Source: an uncultured Porphyromonadaceae bacterium (GTDB taxonomy: Bacteria > Bacteroidota > Bacteroidia > Bacteroidales > Muribaculaceae). From it: a stretch of DNA of 20,776 nucleotides. The notes under the pieces are model-generated. The model did not search any database. It saw nothing but the letters and a program-made list of their open reading frames with translations, and had not been told where the DNA came from. The position numbers and the translations under genes were made by a program. Below, piece after piece: positions 1 through 7,410 of this stretch (positions are counted from its first letter, which is position 1; every line of letters begins with the position of its first letter). The DNA is taken from assembly GCA_900547825.1 (NCBI GenBank), contig URII01000046.1, positions 1 through 20,776 on the forward strand. Reading direction: 5' to 3'.

Positions 1-504
1 GAATTTCTTGTATCCTGCTAATACTTCGCAATCCTGTGAAAATTCGATGATAAAGTACACCCGCTGGTCATTGGCCCAGCCTTGCGATTTCCGGTAACCT
101 TCGAGGGTTCGGTTGTTGACTTTACGGATACTTGTTTCTGTCGTTCGGTCCCAGTTGCGGGCGGTGGTTAAATCGATAGTCAGAGCATGGGCCGAGTTGG
201 CAGGGTATTGATAGTAATGGATACCGCATCGGTTGGGGACGGATAATTCTGTTTTTATACCGTTGTCGAATACAACACTGTAATAGCCGGGTTCGGCCTG
301 CTCGTTGCGGTGGGAAAAACGGGCATATCCCGATTGGATATAAGCAGCAGGGCTGATCGATGTATCCGGTGTAGTGCTCACCGGAAGAAACCGGATATCT
401 TGCAGATCACCGATACCTGTGCCGCTTAGATGAGTGTGAGAGAAAGAAGATATGATGCTGTCGGAATAATGATAACCTGCTGTCCAGTCTATGACATCGG
501 AGCT
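1..504 (-). CDS. Glycoside hydrolase family 92 (alpha-mannosidase), internal N-terminal fragment
   Basis: The minus strand is open from about position 558 to the left edge. From about 504 down it encodes about 168 residues that read as the N-terminal beta-sandwich domain of a GH92 exo-alpha-mannosidase. Hallmarks are GYHYSDSIISSFSHTHLSGT at about 478-419, then AEPGYYSVVFDNGIKTEL, a WDRTT segment, and GWANDQRVYF near the left edge. GH92 enzymes are calcium-dependent, usually secreted or periplasmic, and remove mannose from N-glycans or mannans. The catalytic (alpha/alpha)6 domain would lie beyond position 1. The 5' end is missing: homology fades at about SSDVIDW (485-504), the frame upstream meets a TAA at about 559-561, and no ATG lies between. 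The signal peptide and first few dozen residues are therefore absent. The gene is truncated at a junction with an unrelated plus-strand gene. Family assignment is confident; its true genomic linkage to the rest of the window is not. Confidence 0.85.
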
Positions 505-3157
505 TATGGCTCCCACCCAGATAACAGTGGACGGAGATAACAAAATGCTCGTGAAGCGTTATTTCGCACCGCAGGCTGACGGAATTTATTACTTCGGTAT
601 CCATGGCTGCTCTGCTGCTAATATGTATTATCTTAATGTCGATGATATAAATGTGGCGGCAGGTCTCTCGGCTACGGCACCCGCAGGTGTGAAGTCACTT
701 ACGGTGGTTCCCGCCGATTACGGCAAGTTGGAAGCTGAACTTTCGTTCGTGCTTCCTGACACTGACATTGCCGGAAATCCGTTGCAGTCCATTTCAAGAG
801 TGGATGTGCTGCGCGACGGAGTGAAGATCGGCAATGTGGAGAATCCGGTGCCGGGAGCATCACGTACGTTCCGCGACACTGACGCTCCGCATGGCGATGT
901 GACGTATACCGTGGTGGCCGTGCTTGACGGCAAGGAGGGTGAGCGTGTGTCGGCCTCCTGCTTCGTGGGTATAGCGTCGCCGCTGCCTGTTACCGGAGTC
1001 AAACTTACCCGTGGATCCGACACAGGTGAGGTTATTGTGTCATGGGATCCCGTAACGGAGGATGTCAACGGAATGCATCTTGAGCGTGGACAGGTTACTT
1101 ATGATGTATACAGGATTGTTGATGAGCATAGTCTTGTAATTGCTTCCGAAACGTCCGATACCTCTGTGGCTGACCGTGTGGTTGCTGCCGGCGATCCTGA
1201 GGAGTTTACCTTCTATGCAGTAAAGGCGTTCACTTCCTATGGATCAGCGATGGAGGTAGAATCTGATCTAATTCCGGTAGGAAAGCCATCGGATGTGCCT
1301 TACCGTGAATCAGTGGCCGGATCACATCTGTCAAATTTATGGACAATAGATGTGCCTGCCGACGGCGGAGCCTATTGGGAGACAGCCGATGATGCGTATA
1401 TCGAAGGTATAACATCAGTTGACGGTGACGGAGGATTCTTTGACATGGTATGTGATTACCGCGGATATTCCGGTACCCTTATTTCCGGCAATATTGCCAT
1501 TCCCGCCGACCTTGCTTCGCCCGGACTTACGTTCTATTATTTCAATTACGATTCCACCAACTATATCGAGGTGCTGGTGAATGACGGCACTGGCTTCGTC
1601 AAAGTGGATCAGGTGACCTTCTCGCCTCAGAGCCGTGAGGGATGGACGCGCAAGGTTGTGGCTATGGACCGCTATCTCGGCAAAACCGTGCAGATTGCTT
1701 TCCGTGGGGGGATTGTGGATACCAACATTATTGCTATCGATGATCTGAGGCTCGGAACTATGCCGGCCAACGACCTTGTGGCACGTGGCATATCAGTGCC
1801 GGAGATAGTGAAACCCAACGAACCTTTCGATGTGAAAGTGGCAGTAGAGAATGCGGGACTTTCGTCAGTCTCAGCCTACAAGGTGACTCTTTATGAAAAC
1901 AATGCTGCTGTGGCTGAACTGGATGGAACTGAGATAGAACCCTCCGGAACGGCGGAAGTGACATTCAGCCGCGTTATGGATATGTTTGCGGCACCAGTGA
2001 TAGAGTATTCTGCCAAGGTGGAGTTTGCTGCCGATGACGACAACACCAACAACATGGCTGAACCGGTGGTTACGTATGTGAAATTCCCGGCTTATCCGGT
2101 GGTCAACGACCTCCGCGGTTCGGTAACTGACCAAGGCGAGGTGGAATTGTCATGGAGCGAACCTGATCTTGAATCAGGCGTGCCGGCAGCTGTTACCGAT
2201 GATGTCGAGGCTTACGAGCCGTTCTCCAACGGTCTCCCAGGCTCGGAGGTTGAGTATGACGATATGGGTGACTGGCTTGTGATCGACGGCGACGGCGGCG
2301 AGACGTTTGTGATTCAAGGTTCGGTATATCCCAACTCAGGCAAGCCGATGGCCTTTATGGTGCTCAACACGGCATGGGCCGGACTTACCGGCGCTCACAG
2401 CGGCTATCAGATGTTTGCCTGCTTCGGCGCTGTGGATGCGGATTATGAGGCTATTACGTGTGATGACTGGCTAATATCGCCCCAACTCTACGGCGGAGCA
2501 CAGACAATAAGTTTCTATGCCCGCAGCATGAACGCCCAGTATAAGGAGCGGATGCAGCTGTATTACTCACTTGGAGGCACGGAGAAGGCTGATTTCACGG
2601 AAGTGAAGACTGTGGAACAAGTGGAAGGTGACTGGACCAGATATACGTTTGATGTGCCCGACGGAGCCGAACGCTTTGCCATACGCTGCACATCGCACGA
2701 CCAGTTCGCGCTGCTTGTTGACGATATCACCTACATACCGCGTGATCCAGAACTTGCCGATCTGAGCATAGCGGGTTACAATGTGTACCGCGACGGTGTG
2801 AAAGTCAATGACACACCTGTAACGTCGCTCAAGTATGTGGATAAGGACGCTGACACATCGGTAGCACATACCTATCATGTAACCACCGTATATACTTCCG
2901 GTGAGTCCAAACTCTCCAATGCCTGCAAGGTGGACCTTTCCAGTATTGCGGCAGTGAATGGATCCGGTATTACTGTCAGCGCCGTTTCGGGTGCTGTGGT
3001 TATAAGCGGTGCCGAGGGTTGTGACGTGACAGTTGCCTCAATCGATGGCCGGATAGTGTTCTCCGGCCAAGGCACACGTTCAATGACCGTGCGTGTAGCT
3101 CCGGGTTATTACGTAGTGAAAGCAGGCCCCACGGTGGCCAAGCTCTCGGTGCGCTGA
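491..3157 (+). CDS. Secreted FN3/cleaved-adhesin-like multidomain protein with T9SS-type tail, 5'-truncated
   Basis: This frame encodes about 888 residues. Its first credible residues (from about 515, ITVDGDNK then YFAPQADGIYYFGIHG and YYLNVDDINV) are the end of a cleaved-adhesin/choice-of-anchor-J-type beta domain, so a signal peptide and earlier domains are missing. Then come two FN3-like domains (about 60-160 and 165-265), a second adhesin-type jelly roll (about 275-425), a CARDB-like segment (about 430-530), another FN3 half, a third adhesin domain with DDWLISPQL and LLVDDITYIP (about 590-750), a closing FN3 piece, and a tail of about 65 residues resembling a type IX secretion sorting domain (DGRIVFSG, then YYVVKAG). 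It is probably secreted or surface-anchored; no catalytic domain is visible. The frame is closed by a stop at 473-475. The ATG at 491 lies inside sequence that reads as GH92 on the other strand, so 491 is only the formal ORF start. A strong terminator follows. Confidence 0.75.
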   Translation: MTSELMAPTQITVDGDNKMLVKRYFAPQADGIYYFGIHGCSAANMYYLNVDDINVAAGLSATAPAGVKSLTVVPADYGKLEAELSFVLPDTDIAGNPLQSISRVDVLRDGVKIGNVENPVPGASRTFRDTDAPHGDVTYTVVAVLDGKEGERVSASCFVGIASPLPVTGVKLTRGSDTGEVIVSWDPVTEDVNGMHLERGQVTYDVYRIVDEHSLVIASETSDTSVADRVVAAGDPEEFTFYAVKAFTSYGSAMEVESDLIPVGKPSDVPYRESVAGSHLSNLWTIDVPADGGAYWETADDAYIEGITSVDGDGGFFDMVCDYRGYSGTLISGNIAIPADLASPGLTFYYFNYDSTNYIEVLVNDGTGFVKVDQVTFSPQSREGWTRKVVAMDRYLGKTVQIAFRGGIVDTNIIAIDDLRLGTMPANDLVARGISVPEIVKPNEPFDVKVAVENAGLSSVSAYKVTLYENNAAVAELDGTEIEPSGTAEVTFSRVMDMFAAPVIEYSAKVEFAADDDNTNNMAEPVVTYVKFPAYPVVNDLRGSVTDQGEVELSWSEPDLESGVPAAVTDDVEAYEPFSNGLPGSEVEYDDMGDWLVIDGDGGETFVIQGSVYPNSGKPMAFMVLNTAWAGLTGAHSGYQMFACFGAVDADYEAITCDDWLISPQLYGGAQTISFYARSMNAQYKERMQLYYSLGGTEKADFTEVKTVEQVEGDWTRYTFDVPDGAERFAIRCTSHDQFALLVDDITYIPRDPELADLSIAGYNVYRDGVKVNDTPVTSLKYVDKDADTSVAHTYHVTTVYTSGESKLSNACKVDLSSIAAVNGSGITVSAVSGAVVISGAEGCDVTVASIDGRIVFSGQGTRSMTVRVAPGYYVVKAGPTVAKLSVR

Positions 3158-3176
3158 CCGTATAAACTCTTTAATA

Positions 3177-3215
3177 CCTCGCAACTGTTGTATACATATG
3201 GTTGCGGGGTTTTTA
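3177..3215 (+). terminator. Rho-independent terminator after the adhesin-like gene
   Basis: CCTCGCAAC (3177-3185) pairs with GTTGCGGGG (3201-3209) in a 9-bp stem with one G-U pair, followed directly by TTTTT (3210-3214). It sits 20 bases past the stop codon and isolates the upstream gene from pfkA. Confidence 0.85.
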
Positions 3216-3266
3216 TATTGTTTGGGTTAAAACGTTATAAACGGGGGAAAATAGGTGAGTAAAAGG

Positions 3267-3297
3267 TTTGTGTTGTGGCGGGGATTTCGTAATTTTG
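3267..3297 (+). promoter_or_regulatory. Bacteroidetes-type promoter for pfkA-upp
   Basis: A -33 element TTTG at 3267-3270 and a -7 element TAATTTTG at 3290-3297 are separated by 19 bases, which matches the Bacteroides sigma consensus TTTG-N19-21-TAnnTTTG. Transcription would start at about 3303, giving a leader of about 38 bases before pfkA. Confidence 0.8.
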
Positions 3298-3340
3298 CAC
3301 ATTACTTAAATAGCTATAAACCGTTATAACAAATATTACC

Positions 3341-4321
3341 ATGGCAGAAATAAAATGCATTGGCATTCTCACGTCGGGTGGTGACGCTCCCGGAATGAAT
3401 GCCGCTATCCGCGCCGTAACACGTTCGGCTATATTCAGCGGATTCGCAGTTAAGGGTATCTATCGCGGCTACCGCGGCCTGATCACTGACGAGATCGTTG
3501 ATTTCAAAACACAGAATGTGTCCAACATCATTCAGGCCGGAGGCACTATTCTCAAAACGGCACGCTGTAAGGAGTTCGAGACTCCCGAAGGGCGCCAGCT
3601 GGCATTTGACAATCTGCGCCGCCATGGGATTGACGCCCTTGTGGTGATAGGCGGTGACGGCTCTCTTACCGGTGCACGCATATTCGCCAATGAATTCAAT
3701 TTTCCGATTATAGGGCTGCCCGGAACTATCGACAACGACCTTTACGGCACTGACACAACCATAGGCTATGATACGGCTCTCAACACCATAATGGAGTGTG
3801 TGGATAAAATACGCGACACTGCCACGAGCCACGAGCGCCTCTTCTTTATCGAGGTAATGGGCCGTGACGCCGGTTTCCTCGCTCTCAACGGTGCTATAGC
3901 CAGTGGAGCGGAGGCAGCCATTATTCCCGAAATATCCACGGAGGTCGACCAGTTGGCCGAACTTATCCAGAACGGCTTCCGCAAGAGCAAGAACTCATCC
4001 ATAGTGCTTGTGGCCGAAAGCCCTGTGACTGGCGGTGCCATGGCGCTTGCCGAACGTGTCAAGAACGAATATCCCGGCTATGATGTGCGTGTGTCGATTC
4101 TCGGCCATCTTCAGCGAGGCGGATCACCCACGGCATCGGACCGCATCCTGGCTTCGCGCATGGGTGCCGCTGCCATTGACGCCCTGCTTGAGGACCAGCG
4201 CAATGTCATGATCGGCATCCGCAATGACGAGATTGTCTATGTGCCGTTCTCCAAGGCCATAAAGAACGACAAGCCTATAAACCGCAGCTTGCTTGAAACG
4301 CTCCGTCGGCTCTCCATCTAA
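3341..4321 (+). CDS. pfkA: ATP-dependent 6-phosphofructokinase
   Basis: Phosphorylates fructose 6-phosphate to fructose 1,6-bisphosphate, the committed step of glycolysis, in the cytoplasm. The 326-residue length is normal for a bacterial PfkA subunit. Visible motifs are the nucleotide-binding GILTSGGDAPGMNAAIRA (8-25), GGDGS (104-108), the catalytic PGTIDND (127-133, Asp131 as the general base) and MGRDAGFLA. Gly107 and Gly128 occupy the positions that carry Asp and Lys in pyrophosphate-dependent enzymes, so ATP is the likely phosphoryl donor. The ATG at 3341 directly precedes the conserved start of the family and lies about 44 bases past a good promoter. upp follows after 12 bases and is very probably co-transcribed. 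Nothing is odd about the protein. Confidence 0.96.
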   Translation: MAEIKCIGILTSGGDAPGMNAAIRAVTRSAIFSGFAVKGIYRGYRGLITDEIVDFKTQNVSNIIQAGGTILKTARCKEFETPEGRQLAFDNLRRHGIDALVVIGGDGSLTGARIFANEFNFPIIGLPGTIDNDLYGTDTTIGYDTALNTIMECVDKIRDTATSHERLFFIEVMGRDAGFLALNGAIASGAEAAIIPEISTEVDQLAELIQNGFRKSKNSSIVLVAESPVTGGAMALAERVKNEYPGYDVRVSILGHLQRGGSPTASDRILASRMGAAAIDALLEDQRNVMIGIRNDEIVYVPFSKAIKNDKPINRSLLETLRRLSI

Positions 4322-4333
4322 AAGCGTATTGAA

Positions 4334-4987
4334 ATGAAAATTGTAGATTTCGGGCTCAGGGATTCTCTTGTGAGCCAATATATGGCTGAACTGCGAGATG
4401 TGGATGTGCAGCGCGACATGATGCGTTTCCGCCGCAATCTGGAGCGTATAGGCGAGATAATGGCCTATGAGATAAGCCGCACGTTGAATTACCGCACAAC
4501 CGATGTGGAGACACCGTTGGCAACGGCTTCGTGCCGTGTCATTGACGAGCCGTTGGTGCTCGGAACAATATTCCGAGCCGGTGTGCCTTTCCATCACGGG
4601 TTCCTGAATTTCTTCGACAAGGCTGAGAACGCATTTGTGAGCGCTTACCGCAAGTATAAGGAAAAGGAGAACTTCGACATATATATCGAATATCTTGCCT
4701 CTCCGCGTCTTGACGGCAAGACCCTTATCCTCGCTGACCCCATGCTTGCCACAGGAGCCTCCATGGAACTGAGCTATAAGGCATTGCTTACCAAAGGAAT
4801 TCCGGCCAAGACTCATTTGGCGTCAGTGATAGCTTCGCAGAAAGCAGTGGATTATCTGGCCGGGCTGTTCCCTGACGATAATGTGACACTCTGGGTAGGT
4901 GCTGTGGATGAGGAAATCAATTCACACTCCTATATAGTGCCGGGCCTCGGCGATGCAGGCGATCTTGCTTACGGACAAAAGGAATGA
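4334..4987 (+). CDS. upp: Uracil phosphoribosyltransferase
   Basis: Converts uracil and PRPP to UMP and pyrophosphate (pyrimidine salvage, cytoplasm). The 217 residues carry the PRPP-binding motif DPMLATGASM (135-144), the upstream GTIFRAGVPFHHG segment typical of UPRTs, and the family C-terminal uracil-binding loop SYIVPGLGDAGDLAYG. A type I PRTase other than UPRT would lack that C-terminal loop. The start lies 12 bases after the pfkA stop, so the two form an operon; the link between glycolysis and pyrimidine salvage is probably incidental. The stop codon is inside an inverted repeat that may end the transcript. Confidence 0.93.
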   Translation: MKIVDFGLRDSLVSQYMAELRDVDVQRDMMRFRRNLERIGEIMAYEISRTLNYRTTDVETPLATASCRVIDEPLVLGTIFRAGVPFHHGFLNFFDKAENAFVSAYRKYKEKENFDIYIEYLASPRLDGKTLILADPMLATGASMELSYKALLTKGIPAKTHLASVIASQKAVDYLAGLFPDDNVTLWVGAVDEEINSHSYIVPGLGDAGDLAYGQKE

Positions 4988-5016
4988 TATTGACGGATTC
5001 GCCGTTTAATATCATT
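4983..5016 (+). terminator. Probable hairpin terminator overlapping the upp stop
   Basis: AATGATATT (4983-4991) pairs perfectly with AATATCATT (5008-5016). Inside it GACGG pairs with CCGTT/T, with one bulge and a loop of about five bases. The stem begins two bases before the TGA. There is no clean U-tract behind it (TCATATCATATATAC), so intrinsic termination may be weak or the hairpin may mainly stabilise the mRNA 3' end. Confidence 0.5.
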
Positions 5017-5065
5017 TCATATCATATATACGACACACTCTTTCTTATTTAATTAATAACCAACC

Positions 5066-7315
5066 ATGAAATTTTTACAAAAATTTATCTTTGCATTGTG
5101 TCTTTCCGTGATTTTCGGATTCGGGACCAAGGCTGCGAACTACGCGTGGCCGGCAAACTGGGAAGGCGTAATGTTGCAGGGATTCTATTGGGATTCCTTC
5201 AGTGACACCAAGTGGACCAAACTCACATCGCAGGCTGATGAACTCAGCAGCTATTTCAAGCTGATATGGGTGCCTAATAGCGGCAAGGCGGCTTCCAATC
5301 CGGGCATGGGTTATGATCCTGTGTACTGGTTCACCAACCATAACTCCAGCTTCGGCACAGAGAGCCAGCTCCGCGAAATGATCCGGACTTACAAGGAGAA
5401 AGGTACCGGGATTATTGAAGATGTGGTGATCAACCACCGTAGCGGTGCAACCAATTGGACTGATTTCCCGGCTGAAAAGTGGAACGGCCAGACATGGAAG
5501 ATCGGGACCGATGGCATATGCTGCACCGACGAGGTTAAGGACGCCCCCGGTCAGGCCAAACCGACGGGAGCCCCTGACACCGGCGAGGACTTCAACGGTT
5601 CGCGCGACCTTGACCATACTAATGCCAATGTCCAGAACAACTGCAAGGCATATTGCAAATTCCTCCTTGAGGATATGGGCTATGCCGGTTTCCGTTACGA
5701 TATGGTAAAGGGATATAGCGGACAGTACACCAAGATGTATAACGAATATTCCAAGCCGACATACTCGGTAGGCGAATACTGGGACGGCAGCTATGATGCT
5801 GTGGCCGCTTGGATCGAAGCCACAGGCAAGCAGTCGGCAGCATTTGACTTCCCGTTTAAATATGCTGTGAACGAGGCGTTCGCTTCAAATGACCTTACAA
5901 AGCTTGTGTGGAGGGCCAACGGGACCACGCCTCAGCCGGCAGGTATGATACATTTCGGCTATTCGCAGTATGCCGTGACGTTCATCGACAATCACGACAC
6001 TGCGCGCGACGGCAGCAAATTTACAGGCAATGTGGTGGCTGCAAACGCATTCATGCTTATGTCGCCGGGCACTCCCTGTGTGTTCCTTTCGCACTATAAA
6101 GCCAACAAGGCCGCCATACAGAAGCTTATTAATGTACGTAATTCAGTAGGCCTTCATAACAACAGTGCCGTGAAGGTGCTCAAAACCACTACCAACTGCT
6201 ATATGGCCGAAGTGACCGGATCCAAGGGAAAACTCGTGGTGAAGATCGGCTCGGACATGTCATCGCCCGACGGATATTCCAACAGTGATATTGTAGCATC
6301 AGGCAACGATTATTGCATCTGGACCAAGGTTGCAATCTCAGGCGGAGGCGGCGGAGGTGATGTCCCCGGCGGTGATGCTCCTGATAAACTCTACCTCATG
6401 GGTAATCTCGAGCAAGGTTCATGGCAAACCAATGTTGGAGTGGCCATGACAAAGAAAGGGGATAAATTCACTGCCTCAAATGTGAAGCTGCGTGCGGCAT
6501 CGGGAGAGACCAATGCGTTCTTTACATTCGTTACCGCTTTGGGATCGACCGGAGCCTCTACTGAATGGGATGCTGTGATCAATGCTTCCGACCGTTTTGG
6601 TGCCACGTCCAAGGACAAGATTGTAAGCGTTGGCGGTTCGGCTCCTATGCAGAAGTTTGCGGTAGGTGTGGATGCATCGTCGGCTTACTCCTGGGGTATA
6701 GCACCGGGTGATTATGACATAACAGCCGATTTCTCTACAATGACAATGACTATCGTTTCCGCCGGTGGCGGTGGCGGAGGTGGCGGTGATGTCACCGATA
6801 TGCCTGCTCAGCTTTACTTTATAGGTGATATAAAGGACAACCAGTGGGATCCTTCGTATGGCGAAGCCATGACTAAGGATGGCAGCAAGTATGTGCTTTC
6901 AAAGGTAGTGCTTGAAGCCACAGATCCTGAAGCTGACTGCTATTTCAGCTTTACCGATGCTCTGGGAGCCGACTGGGATGAGCTTAATATGAAGGCCAAC
7001 CGTTGGGGTGCCGCAGAGGAGGGTGCCACAATCGCTACAGGCGTGGCCTCGGCTATGAAGCTTTATGCTAACAATATAGATGCATCGAACTGCAAATCAT
7101 GGTGTGTGGCTCCCGGTGAATACTCCATAGAGGCAAACTTCGCCGACATGAAAGTGACTCTGACAAAGTCAATGAGTGGCATTGACAATATCGGGGTTGA
7201 GTCAGCTGAGCCGGTAATCTATTATAACTTGCAGGGTGTGCGTGTTGCCGAACCTGCCAACGGCATATTCATCCGCCGTCAGGGCAACAAAGTTTCGAAG
7301 GTAATCATCCGCTGA
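5066..7315 (+). CDS. Secreted GH13 alpha-amylase with two SusE/F-like C-terminal domains
   Basis: An endo-acting alpha-1,4-glucan hydrolase for starch or glycogen. Residues 1-23 form a signal peptide (MKFLQKF, a hydrophobic core, then GTKA). The GH13 barrel spans about 30-425 with all four conserved regions: DVVINH (119-124), GFRYDMVKG with nucleophile Asp212, VGEYWD with acid/base Glu237, and FIDNHDT with Asp311. The overall look (LQGFYWDS near the N terminus) resembles the plant/archaeal-like amylase group. A poly-Gly linker (about 427-432) leads to a beta domain starting KLYLMGNLEQGSW. A second poly-Gly linker (about 568-575) leads to a paralogous domain starting QLYFIGDIKDNQW. Both resemble SusE/SusF starch-binding repeats. 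The last 35 residues (IYYNLQGVRVAEPANGIFI) look like a C-terminal secretion/sorting tail. No SusC/SusD pair is adjacent. I see no clear promoter in the 78 bases upstream. Confidence 0.92.
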   Translation: MKFLQKFIFALCLSVIFGFGTKAANYAWPANWEGVMLQGFYWDSFSDTKWTKLTSQADELSSYFKLIWVPNSGKAASNPGMGYDPVYWFTNHNSSFGTESQLREMIRTYKEKGTGIIEDVVINHRSGATNWTDFPAEKWNGQTWKIGTDGICCTDEVKDAPGQAKPTGAPDTGEDFNGSRDLDHTNANVQNNCKAYCKFLLEDMGYAGFRYDMVKGYSGQYTKMYNEYSKPTYSVGEYWDGSYDAVAAWIEATGKQSAAFDFPFKYAVNEAFASNDLTKLVWRANGTTPQPAGMIHFGYSQYAVTFIDNHDTARDGSKFTGNVVAANAFMLMSPGTPCVFLSHYKANKAAIQKLINVRNSVGLHNNSAVKVLKTTTNCYMAEVTGSKGKLVVKIGSDMSSPDGYSNSDIVASGNDYCIWTKVAISGGGGGGDVPGGDAPDKLYLMGNLEQGSWQTNVGVAMTKKGDKFTASNVKLRAASGETNAFFTFVTALGSTGASTEWDAVINASDRFGATSKDKIVSVGGSAPMQKFAVGVDASSAYSWGIAPGDYDITADFSTMTMTIVSAGGGGGGGGDVTDMPAQLYFIGDIKDNQWDPSYGEAMTKDGSKYVLSKVVLEATDPEADCYFSFTDALGADWDELNMKANRWGAAEEGATIATGVASAMKLYANNIDASNCKSWCVAPGEYSIEANFADMKVTLTKSMSGIDNIGVESAEPVIYYNLQGVRVAEPANGIFIRRQGNKVSKVIIR

Positions 7316-7339
7316 TTCTTCCAGAATACATTTAATAAT

Positions 7340-7384
7340 AAAGCCGCAGTCGGAGGATATTCCGGACTGCGGCTTTTATTTTAG
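7340..7384. terminator. Bidirectional terminator between amylase and tamB
   Basis: AAAGCCGCAGTC (7340-7351) pairs with GACTGCGGCTTT (7365-7376) in a perfect 12-bp stem. A T-rich tract follows on the plus strand (TTTTATTTTA), and on the minus strand the stem runs into TTTATTATTAAA. It lies between two convergent genes and can serve both. Confidence 0.88.
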
Positions 7385-7410
7385 ACAGTTTCTTAATCGG
7401 GGACTTGAAT

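Noticed and set aside
3341..4321. Pyrophosphate-dependent phosphofructokinase
   Set aside because: The diagnostic positions are Gly107 (GGDGS) and Gly128 (PGTIDND), the ATP-type residues, not the Asp and Lys of the PPi type.
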